Shown in pieces: positions 8,653 through 16,594 of a DNA stretch of 64,000 bases. The stretch's first letter is position 1; each line of letters opens with the position of its first letter. The stretch spans positions 26,173 to 90,172 of the forward strand of contig CAJTUM010000008.1 in NCBI GenBank assembly GCA_910579575.1, given 5' to 3'. The DNA is from an uncultured Eubacteriales bacterium (GTDB lineage Bacteria; Bacillota; Clostridia; Oscillospirales; Butyricicoccaceae). The position numbers and the translations under genes are program-made. The notes beneath the pieces are model-generated. The model was not told where the DNA came from. It ran no database searches and saw only the letters and a list, made by a program, of their open reading frames with translations.

Positions 8653-8736
8653 AAATCGCCAAAAAAGGCGGCGGGGAAAAGCCGGTTTTTTCGGCGGGTT
8701 CCGAGGGGAAATTTACAGAAACAGAAAATGCGACCC

Positions 8737-8772
8737 AAAGCGCTCAGTAAAAAACTGGGCGCTTTTCTTTTT
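8737..8772 (+). terminator. Intrinsic terminator of the helicase-GNAT-SDR operon
   Basis: AAAGCGCTCAGT (8737-8748) pairs with 8754-8765 (one G-U, AAAAA loop) followed by TTTTCTTTTT. It lies between the SDR stop and spoIIE, which also argues against any spoIIE start upstream of it. Confidence 0.85.
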
Positions 8773-8777
8773 CGGCC

Positions 8778-8843
8778 TTTTCTGCAAAAACGGGCGTGTA
8801 TACTGGCGGCACAAGCCAGGCATGGCTGGCATTTTGCAGAAAA
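8778..8843 (+). promoter_or_regulatory. spoIIE upstream region: inverted repeat around a -10-like box
   Basis: TTTTCTGCAAAA (8778-8789) and its exact reverse complement TTTTGCAGAAAA (8832-8843) flank a TATACT box (8799-8804) and an inner inverted repeat, GCCAG...CTGGC. There is no good -35. It could be a regulator site pair or a folded leader. It is not a match I would call a Spo0A box. Confidence 0.4.
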
Positions 8844-8856
8844 TGGAGTGATGGAA

Positions 8857-11187
8857 ATGGACAAGCAGACCTGGGCGCGAGGGGGCGTTTTGCGGCAAAA
8901 AATCCAAACCATAGCGAGCAGGCCCTGGGCCGCTGGGGCGCTGTATCAGGTTGGGTTGGCCGCCGGAGGATATATCCTATCCGGCGCGGCTCTTTTGGGG
9001 GAAGCTCGCCCCCTGGGGCTGGCCTGGGGCGCGGCCTTTTGCGGCGGATATTATGGATATGGAGCGGCTGTGGGCGCCTTTATCGGCTACGCCCTGCGGC
9101 TGGGGGAGGCTGGGCTCCATTACTGCGCCTCTCTGCTGGTATGCGCCGCCTGCGCCATGGTGTTCGTGCGGTCCTGGGCGGAAGGGGTGCGGCTGATGGC
9201 GCCCCTGTGCGCGGCGGTGACGCTTTGGTGTACCGGCAGCGCGGCGCTGGCGGCGCAGTTTTCGCTTCAAGGGCTGATTTTACTGGGCTGCGAGGGGGCC
9301 CTATGCGCCGGGTTCGTCTATTTCTATGGGGCGGCCCTTTCGCCTCCAGGCGCAGGGGCGCCCAAAGAGAAGGTTCGGCTGGCGGGCCAGGCGGCTCTTT
9401 TTTTATCCTTGCTGCTGCTGTTGGAGCCTTGGCGGGTTTTCGGCATCGTCAGCCCGGCCCGGGCCCTGGCGGCGCTGGCGGTGATGTGTCTGGCCTATTG
9501 CGCCGGCGGCGGAGGAGGCGCCGCCGCCGGGGTGGCTTTTGGGGCGGCCATGGACCTGGCCGCCGGGCTGGAGCTCCATTTTGTGGGGGTCTATGGGTTT
9601 GCCGGCCTGCTGGCCGGTTGCTGCCGGGATAAAAAGCGGCTTCCCTTCGCCGTTTGGTTTGTGCTGGCCAACTGCGCGGCCACCCTTTGGGGCTTGGACA
9701 GCGACCGCGCTCTGGCCGGTTTGTATGAGTGCTTTTGCGCCTCGGTCTTTTTCCTGGTAGTCCCCCAGGGGACGTTGGCCGGTTTGCAGGGCCGATTCAG
9801 CCGACCGGAGCAAGCGGAGGGGCTGCCCGCTCTTCCGTCGTCTGGGGGAAAACGGCTGCGACAAGCCGCCCAGGCGCTGGAGGCCCTGTCTATGGCTCTC
9901 ACCGACGTCACCGACCGGTTGGGCCGGCGCAACGAACAGGATATTGCCCAGGTTTTCCGCCGGGCTTCGGACAAGGTCTGCGGCCGGTGCCCTGTGCGGG
10001 GAACTTGCTGGGACAAGGATTATGTGACCACCATGGGCGCCATGAACGACGTGACCCAGCGGCTGCGGGGGCGTGGCAAGCTGGAGCCTGAGGATTTCCC
10101 CTTCTTTTTTGCCGCTCGGTGCCTCAATATGCGCCAGTTTACCGGCGCCGTCAACGACGAATACGCCGCCTGGCTGCGCCGGCGGCGGCAGCAGGCCCAG
10201 CGAGGCGGCGCCCGGCAGCTGATGCGCCGGCAATACGAAGGCATTCAAGGCTTGCTTCAAGACATGGCGTTCAGCGCGGAACAAGGGCCGGAATATTATC
10301 CTTCCCTGCAAAACCGGGCTCAGAATATCGCCGCCGCGTATTTTCGGCGGCCGACGGTCCAGCTTTACTGCCAACAAGGGCGGATGTACTGCGAAATCCG
10401 AGTGGGAGACCCAGACGACCTGCCCGAAGACGCCGCCGCCTTTACCCGCAGTCTGTCCCTTGCGTTGGGGCGGGATTTCGGCCCCTTGGAGCCTCAGCTC
10501 AGCGCCCGCGGCATGGCGGTGCGGTGCAACGAACAGGAGCGCTTTGCCGTTGAGACGGGATGGGCGCAGCGGAAAAAGGAAGGGCAGGCCGTCAGCGGCG
10601 ATCAGCAGGCCCGTTTTCTTACCGAGGATGGCAGAGCGGTGATTATGCTGGCCGACGGCATGGGGTCCGGCGAAGGGGCGGCGGCGGTGAGTATGGACGC
10701 TCTGTCGCTGATCGGCCGGTTTGCCAAGGCCGGGTGTAGCCTGTGCGAAAGCGCTCGGGCGGTGGTTCCCATGTTGGCGGCCCGGCTGGAGGAGCGGGGC
10801 TTCACCACCCTGGATTTGCTGGAGATCGACCTGTTTTCCGGTCGGTGCGCTCTGACCAAATATGGCGCCGCCCCCACCTGGCTGTTGGCTGGCGGCAGAG
10901 CCCGCAAGCTGGAATCCCGGGCCTTGCCCGCCGGGCTGGAGGCCGGCGCTCCGCCCCCTGAACCAGAGTATTTTACGCTGCGGGAGGATTGCCGGATTCT
11001 AATGGTCAGCGACGGCGCGGCGGAGGGCCTGGACGAGCCCTTTCTGCTGGAATATCTGCGGCTGCATCCCGGAGCCGACGACCCAGAGGAGCTGGCCCGA
11101 GGCCTGACGGACCGAGCGGTGCCGGAGGACGCCCCCGACGATCGGACGGCCGTCGTCGTCAGCGTTCGCCGCCAGCCCTCGGTATAA
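8857..11187 (+). CDS. spoIIE: Stage II sporulation protein E, membrane-bound PP2C phosphatase
   Basis: 776 residues. The first half is a run of about ten hydrophobic helices, a middle region has Cys-rich segments (CGRCPVRGTCW), and the C-terminal third is a PPM/PP2C domain. That domain has ADGMGSGEGA (metal-binding Asp), FTTLDLLEIDLFSG, TKYGAAPTWL and VSDGAAEGLDEPF. In sporulation SpoIIE sits at the polar septum and dephosphorylates SpoIIAA, releasing sigma-F in the forespore. I start at ATG 8857, which has GGAG at 8-base spacing. The frame is open to 8728, but that part runs through the preceding terminator. Monocistronic or with the small gene downstream. Confidence 0.95.
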   Translation: MDKQTWARGGVLRQKIQTIASRPWAAGALYQVGLAAGGYILSGAALLGEARPLGLAWGAAFCGGYYGYGAAVGAFIGYALRLGEAGLHYCASLLVCAACAMVFVRSWAEGVRLMAPLCAAVTLWCTGSAALAAQFSLQGLILLGCEGALCAGFVYFYGAALSPPGAGAPKEKVRLAGQAALFLSLLLLLEPWRVFGIVSPARALAALAVMCLAYCAGGGGGAAAGVAFGAAMDLAAGLELHFVGVYGFAGLLAGCCRDKKRLPFAVWFVLANCAATLWGLDSDRALAGLYECFCASVFFLVVPQGTLAGLQGRFSRPEQAEGLPALPSSGGKRLRQAAQALEALSMALTDVTDRLGRRNEQDIAQVFRRASDKVCGRCPVRGTCWDKDYVTTMGAMNDVTQRLRGRGKLEPEDFPFFFAARCLNMRQFTGAVNDEYAAWLRRRRQQAQRGGARQLMRRQYEGIQGLLQDMAFSAEQGPEYYPSLQNRAQNIAAAYFRRPTVQLYCQQGRMYCEIRVGDPDDLPEDAAAFTRSLSLALGRDFGPLEPQLSARGMAVRCNEQERFAVETGWAQRKKEGQAVSGDQQARFLTEDGRAVIMLADGMGSGEGAAAVSMDALSLIGRFAKAGCSLCESARAVVPMLAARLEERGFTTLDLLEIDLFSGRCALTKYGAAPTWLLAGGRARKLESRALPAGLEAGAPPPEPEYFTLREDCRILMVSDGAAEGLDEPFLLEYLRLHPGADDPEELARGLTDRAVPEDAPDDRTAVVVSVRRQPSV

Positions 11188-11245
11188 AACCGGGTCAAAC
11201 GGGCAACAATACAATCGCTGAAACTGACGACGGGAGGAAATGATT

Positions 11246-11506
11246 ATGGTACGAGGCGCAGCCAAACGGGCGGTTATTGTGCGGCCTGGGGATTCCAAGC
11301 TGTTTGAGCAAGCGATTTTTATTGTGTCCGAGCCCGAGGGAGGCCAGGGGATGACCCAGAGCCAGCTGTTGCAGGAGGCCCAGCGCATCGCCGGGCGATA
11401 CGCCCCCCAGGGCCAGAAGTCCGCAGGCTCCGGGCTGTCTTTAGCCTTTGCGGCGGGCATGGGCGTCACCGGTTTGGCCTGGATCGCGGCGCTGCTGCTG
11501 TTTTGA
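11246..11506 (+). CDS. Small conserved-looking membrane protein downstream of spoIIE
   Basis: 86 residues. The N-terminal half is soluble (VIVRPGDSKLFEQAIFIVSE) and is followed by a Gln-rich stretch and one C-terminal transmembrane helix (LAFAAGMGVTGLAWIAALLLF), so it is a predicted tail-anchored protein. No domain is recognised. ATG 11246 has GGAGG at 8 bases; the ATG at 11240 is too close to it. It lies 58 bases after spoIIE and ends just before a strong terminator, so it may be co-transcribed with spoIIE and be sporulation-associated, but that is inference. Confidence 0.65.
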   Translation: MVRGAAKRAVIVRPGDSKLFEQAIFIVSEPEGGQGMTQSQLLQEAQRIAGRYAPQGQKSAGSGLSLAFAAGMGVTGLAWIAALLLF

Positions 11507-11519
11507 GAAAACTGTTATT

Positions 11520-11556
11520 CCCCAGAAAATCCCTGATTTTCTGGGGCGCCTTTTTG
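11520..11556 (+). terminator. Intrinsic terminator after the spoIIE/small gene unit
   Basis: CCCCAGAAAATC pairs perfectly with GATTTTCTGGGG (3-base loop), followed by a CTTTTTGTTTT tract. Confidence 0.9.
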
Positions 11557-11631
11557 TTTTGGGAGCGCCGGGCGCCCGATTTGTTCTGGAACAGCTCTTG
11601 TACAAGCCGTTTTTTGGTTGAGAAAAGGAAA

Positions 11632-11660
11632 TTGAATGTGGTTGGCGAATATGATATACT
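11632..11660 (+). promoter_or_regulatory. Sigma-A promoter of the DUF1905 gene
   Basis: TTGAAT, a 17-base spacer, then TATACT (11655-11660). The identical hexamer pair and spacing occur at 40880-40908 in front of the SUKH gene. Confidence 0.75.
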
Positions 11661-11720
11661 ATCCGTTGTGCAGGCAAGCTGTCGCCGCGCGGCAGGGATG
11701 TTTGCAGGAAAGGAAACCAA

Positions 11721-12005
11721 ATGAGCGATAGAATCTATCGATTTCACGCGCAAATTCAGCCGGTCCCAGAAAAGGGGGGCGCATATATCGCGGTTCCCTT
11801 TGATATCCGAAAAGAATTTGGAAAAGGCAGAGTCGCCGTGCGGGTCTTTTTTGACGGGCTTCCTTACGACGGCAGCATTGTGAATATGGGCGTCAAACAT
11901 CCAGACGGCAGCGTTTGCTATGTGATTGGACTGTTGAAATCCATCCGGGAGCGGCTGGGAAAAGGCCCGGGCGACGAAGTGGAAGTTCTCGTCTATCCAA
12001 GATAA
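11721..12005 (+). CDS. DUF1905 domain-containing protein
   Basis: 94 residues matching the whole DUF1905 fold: AYIAVPFDIRKEFGKGRVAVRVFFDGLPYDGSI, VKHPDGSVCYVIGLLKSIRERLG and a DEVEVLVYPR end. It is a small beta-barrel-like cytoplasmic protein; the family has no firm function, though some members are joined to YdeI-type domains. Its own TTGAAT/TATACT promoter lies 60 bases upstream and AGGAAAGGA precedes the ATG. Monocistronic, with a weak terminator behind it. Confidence 0.85.
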   Translation: MSDRIYRFHAQIQPVPEKGGAYIAVPFDIRKEFGKGRVAVRVFFDGLPYDGSIVNMGVKHPDGSVCYVIGLLKSIRERLGKGPGDEVEVLVYPR

Positions 12006-12025
12006 GGAACGGATGAAATGAACAA

Positions 12026-12051
12026 AACCGCAAATGGGCGGTTGCGCTTTT
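12026..12051 (+). terminator. Weak hairpin terminator after DUF1905
   Basis: AACCGC pairs with GCGGTT across a 6-base loop, followed by GCGCTTTT. Confidence 0.5.
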
Positions 12052-12070
12052 GTCGCCCTTTGTATAAAAT
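12042..12070 (+). promoter_or_regulatory. Possible promoter of the capA-dusB unit
   Basis: TTGCGC, 17 bases, TAAAAT (12065-12070). It overlaps the end of the preceding terminator hairpin. Confidence 0.45.
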
Positions 12071-12102
12071 AAAAAAATAGACAAAAAGACATAGAAAGAA
12101 CG

Positions 12103-13338
12103 ATGGAAATGAAAAATCTGCGATATCGGCGTTGGTCGGCGGCGCTTGTGCTCCTATGCCTGCTGTTGTCGGCTTGCGGCCCGGCGCCGGAGGAGCCAGC
12201 CGAAACGGCGCCTCAAGAGGAACAGAACCCCACGCTGGAGGCCCCTCCCCAGCCGGAGCCAGAGCCGGAGCCGGAGTCCCCTCCGGAACCAGAGCCGGTA
12301 GAGGAAGCGCGAGTCACGTTGATCGCCGTGGGAGATAATCTGCTGCACAACACCATCTCTTGGGACGCCGAGCTGCCCGGAGGCGGCTATGATTTTTCCC
12401 CGGTTTACCAGTATGTAAAGCCTTGGATTCAGGGGGCGGATTTGGCGTTTCTCAGCCAGGAAGTTCCGCTGAACGGCACGGCGGGCCGGTATCCCAACCT
12501 GGACGCCCCCCAGCAGGCGGCGGACGCCGCCGTGGATTGCGGTTTCGACGTGGTCAATCAAGCCACAAACCATGCCTTGGACAAGGGCATAACGGGGCTG
12601 GAAAACACTTTGGAGGCATGGGCTCAGCGGGGAATGCCCGTGATCGGCGCCTTTCGCTCCCCAGAGGAAGCGGCCAAGCCCTGCCTGATTGAGCGGGGCG
12701 GCCTGATCTTCGGCTTTTTGGGATATACCTATGGGACCAACGGCATTCCTATTCCAGAAGGAAAGGAATATGCCATAGCCCTGATTGACGAGCAAAAAAT
12801 ACAGGCGGATGTGCAGGCCCTGCGCCCTCAGTGCGATTATTTGGTCGTTTCCATGCACTGGGGCGTGGAATACCAGCAGACCGCCAACCAGGAGCAGCAG
12901 GAATTGGCCCAAAAGCTGGCCGATTGGGGGGCGGATTTGATTATTGGAAGCCATCCCCATGTGCTTCAGCCCGCTCAATGGCTGGAAAAGGCCGACGGCG
13001 GAAAAGCGTTCTGCGTTTATTCTCTGGGCAATTTTGTATCTTCCCAAAATACGCGGGAAACGATGCTGGGCGGGATGCTGGGGCTCACAGTGATTCGGGA
13101 AAGCGACGGGACCATCCGCGCGGAAAACCCGGGAATTTTGCCGATTGTTACGTATTTTGAGCGCAAAAACAAGAAGTATCGGATTTATCCGCTGGAGGAT
13201 TATACGGCGGAAGCCGCCTCCCGCCATGCCGTAGCCGCGCTGGACGGGCCGGTAACGCCGGCGTATTTCAGCGACTTGGCTCAGAAAATCCTGGGCGATT
13301 ATTACAAAACAAAGGAGAGCTTTTCGTGCCAGCCATAG
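12103..13338 (+). CDS. CapA family lipoprotein (PGA_cap metallophosphatase-like)
   Basis: 411 residues. The lipoprotein signal ends in LLLSAC (Cys near 26). A low-complexity Pro-Glu repeat follows (about residues 45-68), then the PGA_cap domain: VTLIAVGDNLLHN (metal-binding Asp), FLSQEVPL, VVNQATNHALDKG, VVSMHWGVEY, LIIGSHPHVLQP and YSLGNFVSSQ. CapA-type proteins are calcineurin-like metal-dependent enzymes on the outer face of the membrane, first linked to poly-gamma-glutamate capsule. No capB/capC genes are present here, so a general envelope role is more likely. Its 3' end overlaps the GTG start of dusB by 13 bases. Confidence 0.9.
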   Translation: MEMKNLRYRRWSAALVLLCLLLSACGPAPEEPAETAPQEEQNPTLEAPPQPEPEPEPESPPEPEPVEEARVTLIAVGDNLLHNTISWDAELPGGGYDFSPVYQYVKPWIQGADLAFLSQEVPLNGTAGRYPNLDAPQQAADAAVDCGFDVVNQATNHALDKGITGLENTLEAWAQRGMPVIGAFRSPEEAAKPCLIERGGLIFGFLGYTYGTNGIPIPEGKEYAIALIDEQKIQADVQALRPQCDYLVVSMHWGVEYQQTANQEQQELAQKLADWGADLIIGSHPHVLQPAQWLEKADGGKAFCVYSLGNFVSSQNTRETMLGGMLGLTVIRESDGTIRAENPGILPIVTYFERKNKKYRIYPLEDYTAEAASRHAVAALDGPVTPAYFSDLAQKILGDYYKTKESFSCQP

Positions 13339-14312
13339 CCGATCTTTCGTTTGACAGCCCCTTTTTGCTGGCGCCCATGGCTGGGGTTACGGATTCCGCC
13401 TTCCGCAGCCTCTGCCGGCGCATGGGAGCGGCGGGAACGTATACCGAAATGATCAGCGCCAAAGCCCTGCTGTTTGGCGATAAAAAAACCGCCGCTCTGC
13501 TGGAGATTCATCCAGAGGAGCGGCCTTGCGGCGTCCAGATTTTTGGCTCAGAGCCGGAAATTTGCGCCCAGGGGGCTCAAATCGCTTTGGAGCTCAGCCA
13601 TGCGGATTTTCTGGATATCAATATGGGCTGCCCTGCGCCCAAAATCGTCAACAACGGCGAGGGATCCGCTCTCATGCAGGATTTGCCTCGGGCGGCAAAA
13701 ATCATCGCGGCCGTGCGCCAGGCGATCGACGTTCCATTGACTGTCAAATTCCGCAAGGGCTACGAGGCGGAGGACGACAATTGCGCAGAGTTTGGCCGGA
13801 TGGCGGAAAGCTGCGGCGCAGACGCGTTGTGCGTCCATGGCCGCACGCGGCGGCAGATGTATGGGGGTCAAAGCGATTTACAGGCGGTGCTGCGGGTGAA
13901 AGAGGCGGTGAACGTCCCCGTGATTGCCAGCGGCGATATATTCGGGCCGGAACAGGCCCTGGCGGCCCTGCGAGGCGGAGCAGATTTCGCCGCCGCCGCC
14001 CGGGGCGCTCAGGGAAACCCCTTCCTTTTTTCGCAGCTGCTGGCCGCTTGGCGGGGGGAGCCGCCTCCCGCGCTGCCCGGTTTGGCTGGGGTTATCGCCG
14101 CTATGGACGAGCAGCTGACGCTGATGTGCCGGCGCAAGGGGGAGGCTCGAGCCATGCCCGAGGCCCGCAAACATATTCTGTGGTATCTCAAGGGCATACG
14201 GGGCGCAAAGCCCTTTAAGCGAAAGTTTAGCGCCGTCTGCACGCTGGCCGAATTTCGCGCTTTATGCGGCGAGATGTTGGAGCGGCTGGGCGATCAAGCG
14301 GCTGTTGGCTGA
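13326..14312 (+). CDS. dusB: tRNA dihydrouridine synthase B
   Basis: 328 residues. It is an FMN-dependent TIM barrel with LAPMAGVTD at 15-23, the catalytic C102 in MGCPAPKIVNNGEGS, FRKGYE (phosphate and tRNA contacts), CVHGRTR, ASGDIF and ARGAQGNP. It reduces specific uridines in the tRNA D-loop using NADPH. The start is GTG 13326, with AAAGGAGAG upstream, inside the end of capA. The three-hairpin element begins 37 bases after its stop. Confidence 0.93.
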   Translation: MPAIADLSFDSPFLLAPMAGVTDSAFRSLCRRMGAAGTYTEMISAKALLFGDKKTAALLEIHPEERPCGVQIFGSEPEICAQGAQIALELSHADFLDINMGCPAPKIVNNGEGSALMQDLPRAAKIIAAVRQAIDVPLTVKFRKGYEAEDDNCAEFGRMAESCGADALCVHGRTRRQMYGGQSDLQAVLRVKEAVNVPVIASGDIFGPEQALAALRGGADFAAAARGAQGNPFLFSQLLAAWRGEPPPALPGLAGVIAAMDEQLTLMCRRKGEARAMPEARKHILWYLKGIRGAKPFKRKFSAVCTLAEFRALCGEMLERLGDQAAVG

Positions 14313-14348
14313 GAAGCGGCCGGTCGCAACTCCTTGCCAAAGGGAGAC

Positions 14349-14441
14349 GCCGCAAATGCGGCCAACGGATTTTTGGCGACATAGTCGCCGAAAATTGATT
14401 TGAATCAAAAGGGGCTCCGCAAAATCGCAGATTTTGTGGGG
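14349..14441 (+). repeat. Three-hairpin element, copy B1 (upstream of ECF sigma gene)
   Basis: Hairpin I: GCCGC-AAAT-GCGGC (14349-14362). Hairpin II: GGCGAC paired with GTCGCC (14375-14389), extended outward by GATTTT/AAAATT. Hairpin III: CTCCGCAAAATC paired with GATTTTGTGGGG (14415-14441). Same order and orientation as copy A. Hairpin II has a wholly different stem sequence from copies A and C but still pairs. Confidence 0.65.
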
Positions 14442-14485
14442 AAATCTAAGAAGGGGTCCCCGAACAATCGGGAGATTTTTTGGGG
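14441..14485 (+). repeat. Partial copy B2: hairpin III only
   Basis: The linker GAAATCTAAGAAGGGGT is followed by CCCCGAACAATC pairing with GATTTTTTGGGG (14458-14485, one mismatch). It resembles the linker and hairpin III of the murA copies and ends 14 bases before the sigma factor start. Confidence 0.55.
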
Positions 14486-14499
14486 AAAAGGTGAGCGGG

Positions 14500-15117
14500 G
14501 TGGCTTTTACAAGCGAAACCATTGTGGTGCGCCGGGCCAAACAGGGGGATCAGGAAGCGTTTGAAACTCTGTTGACCCGATATGAGAAGCGGGTCTATAG
14601 TCTGGCCTATCATTACGCAGGCAACGAGCAGGACGCCATGGATATCTCTCAAGAGGCTTTTTTGCGGGTGTACCGCTTTTTGCCGCAGTTTAATGAGGAA
14701 AGCCAGTTTTCTACTTGGCTTTATCGGGTGACCTCCAACGTGTGCAAGGATTATCTGCGCAAACGCAACGCCCGAGCCGCGGCTTCTCTCAGCGTGGGGG
14801 AGGAAGGAGAGGAATACCTGCTCGAGGCGCCGGATCTGCGGTATAACCCGGAGGATGCGCTGGAGCAAAAAGAGATGCGCCGGGAAATCCGGGAGGGCTT
14901 GGCGCAGCTGTCGCCAGATCATAGGGAAATTTTGGTGATGCGGGACGTGCTGGGTTTGACCTATGGGGAAATCGCCAGCTCTTTGGAGCTGGAGGAGGGC
15001 ACAGTCAAATCCCGCATCGCCCGGGCCCGGGAAAAACTGCGGCAAAAGCTTGTGGAAACAGGGAACTTTTTCGCCCCAGGCAAGTCTAATAAGCAGAAAG
15101 GGGGCGCAAAAAAATGA
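14500..15117 (+). CDS. ECF-type RNA polymerase sigma factor (SigW/RpoE-like)
   Basis: 205 residues. Region 2 (RYEKRVYSLAYHYAGNEQDAMDISQEAFLRVYRFLPQF, core and -10 binding) and region 4 (LSPDHREILVMRDVLGLTYGEIASSLELEEGTVKSRIARAREKL, the -35 helix-turn-helix) are both complete, with no extra domains. The start is a choice between GTG 14491 and GTG 14500. I prefer 14500 because AGGTGAG lies just ahead, and the frame's TTG at 14434 is inside the repeat. Its last codons overlap the anti-sigma start by 4 bases (ATGA), the usual sigma/anti-sigma coupling. Likely signal: envelope stress, by analogy. Confidence 0.9.
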   Translation: MAFTSETIVVRRAKQGDQEAFETLLTRYEKRVYSLAYHYAGNEQDAMDISQEAFLRVYRFLPQFNEESQFSTWLYRVTSNVCKDYLRKRNARAAASLSVGEEGEEYLLEAPDLRYNPEDALEQKEMRREIREGLAQLSPDHREILVMRDVLGLTYGEIASSLELEEGTVKSRIARAREKLRQKLVETGNFFAPGKSNKQKGGAKK

Positions 15118-16148
15118 GCGGATGCGAGAAATATGCAGAGCTGATGAACCGGTATTTGGACGGCGATCTGCCCGCCTCCCAGATATCCGATTTGCTGGAC
15201 CATCTGGAAACCTGCGCCTCCTGCCGGAATCGGTTTGACGCGCTGAAAATCATGGCCTTTGAAATGCGCCATATGCAGACGGACCCTCCTTCCGCTCTCC
15301 ATGGCCAGATCATGCAGGCCGTTCAGCGGTCGAACCAGCGCCGCCCCCGGGCTTATTTGAAAACGGCCTTTGCCATAGCCGCCTGCGCCGCCGTTATGGC
15401 GCTGGCCGTCAATGGGAACTTTTTTCAAATCGCGGACAATTATCTCTTTGCCAACAAAAGCGTTTCCACAGAAACCTCAGCAGAAACTTCGGCAGACCAG
15501 GCGGATGGAGCCGCCCCGGCTCAAGCTCCTGTCCAATCCCCCGCCGGCGCGATGGGAAATTCGCCTGCGCAGACAAATGAAAGCGGCTTGGCGCCGCCTG
15601 AGGCCGACGCGCCGTCAGAGAGCGAAGTGTCGGTTCGTCTGCCGGCTATGGACGACGGCTTGCCTGAATTGGCAGGCGATGAAAACGCCGCCGAAGATCC
15701 TATGCTTCTGGATGAGGCCGCCCCAGCAGAGAAGGCTTCGGCGAGCCTTTCGTCTGCCGGGGCGCAAGAGAGCGGTCGCGGTAGGCAGGCGCAGCAGAGC
15801 GACGATTTGAAGACAGAGGCGGCAAAAAGATCGGGTTCGGATTCAGACGCGGATTCAGACCAGCCTTTCCGGGTTCCCCCGCTGGATACCGACGAGGTGT
15901 TCGCCTTTTATTGCGTCGCTTTGGGGCAGGGCAGCATTCCCAACGCCTTCGATCAGAATGAAATTGTTCGGTTTCCGGATAAAAATTGCCTGTATATTTA
16001 TGTACAAACCACCCAATTTACCAAAAAGGGCTGCGAAAATCTGTTGAGCCAAAGCGGTTTCGCCATCCGAGAGGGCGCCAATTTGCCGGAAACCGACGAG
16101 AGTATGCCCTATGGGTTGATTGTGATCTATGGATACGAGATGGATTGA
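15114..16148 (+). CDS. Zinc-finger transmembrane anti-sigma factor (RsiW-like)
   Basis: 344 residues. The N-terminal zf-HC2 domain has H30, C34 and C37 in the HxxxCxxC pattern plus C4. A single transmembrane helix lies at about 82-100. The long extracytoplasmic part begins with a Ser/Ala/Pro/Glu-rich linker (to about 250) and ends in a small folded domain (VFAFYCVALGQGSIPNAF to IVIYGYEMD). It should hold the ECF sigma factor at the membrane until regulated proteolysis. The unusual C-terminal domain may be the signal-sensing part, which I do not recognise. Confidence 0.85.
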   Translation: MSGCEKYAELMNRYLDGDLPASQISDLLDHLETCASCRNRFDALKIMAFEMRHMQTDPPSALHGQIMQAVQRSNQRRPRAYLKTAFAIAACAAVMALAVNGNFFQIADNYLFANKSVSTETSAETSADQADGAAPAQAPVQSPAGAMGNSPAQTNESGLAPPEADAPSESEVSVRLPAMDDGLPELAGDENAAEDPMLLDEAAPAEKASASLSSAGAQESGRGRQAQQSDDLKTEAAKRSGSDSDADSDQPFRVPPLDTDEVFAFYCVALGQGSIPNAFDQNEIVRFPDKNCLYIYVQTTQFTKKGCENLLSQSGFAIREGANLPETDESMPYGLIVIYGYEMD

Positions 16149-16164
16149 CCAGGAAGGAATCGAC

Positions 16165-16470
16165 TTGGAACAGGAAACGCTGGGAAAGCAGCTGAGAAAC
16201 TTTCTGGATGAGGAAGGCCGTCTGACCGCTTTCCCGGCCAAGCGCAAAATGAAACATCTTGCGCTGGCTTATCTGGCTGGGAAGTTTCAGCCCGGCGCCC
16301 GTTATACTGAAAAAGAGATCAACCAGCTGCTGGAGCAATGGCACGTTTTTCACGACCCTGCGACCCTCCGCCGGGAGCTGTATCACGCCCGCCTGTTGGA
16401 TCGGAAAAAAGACGGAAGCCTCTATTGGCTGGCGGAGGAGCGGTCGGAATGCTCGGAAGATAGAGAATGA
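16165..16470 (+). CDS. DUF2087 domain-containing protein
   Basis: About 101 residues covering a full DUF2087: GRLTAFPAKRKMKHLALAYLAGKF, YTEKEINQLLEQW, DPATLRRELYHARLLDRKKDGSLYWL. The domain is a predicted winged-helix-like nucleic-acid-binding module found as stand-alone proteins or fused to regulators. I choose TTG 16165 because AGGAAGGA sits 6 bases before it; an ATG at 16129 in the same frame, overlapping the anti-sigma gene, has no ribosome site. It is the last gene of the sigma/anti-sigma operon, suggesting a regulatory accessory, but no function is established. Confidence 0.8.
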   Translation: MEQETLGKQLRNFLDEEGRLTAFPAKRKMKHLALAYLAGKFQPGARYTEKEINQLLEQWHVFHDPATLRRELYHARLLDRKKDGSLYWLAEERSECSEDRE

Positions 16471-16508
16471 AGAGGGAAAGGCCGACGCCCGTAACAGCGC
16501 AATTTGCG

Positions 16509-16539
16509 AAAATAGTCCCCGTCGGGGGCTATTTTTTTT
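16509..16539 (+). terminator. Intrinsic terminator of the ECF sigma operon
   Basis: AAAATAGTCCCC pairs with GGGGGCTATTTT (one G-U, GTC loop), followed by a continuous T-run. Confidence 0.9.
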
Positions 16540-16594
16540 GCCTTTTTGGGGAAAGATAAGGGCAAAAATCCAAGGGAGAAAGGCGGTTTTTGCG

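Noticed and set aside
8728..8856. Longer spoIIE start at ATG 8728
   Set aside because: It would place coding sequence across the SDR-operon terminator and the inverted repeat; ATG 8857 has a proper ribosome site.
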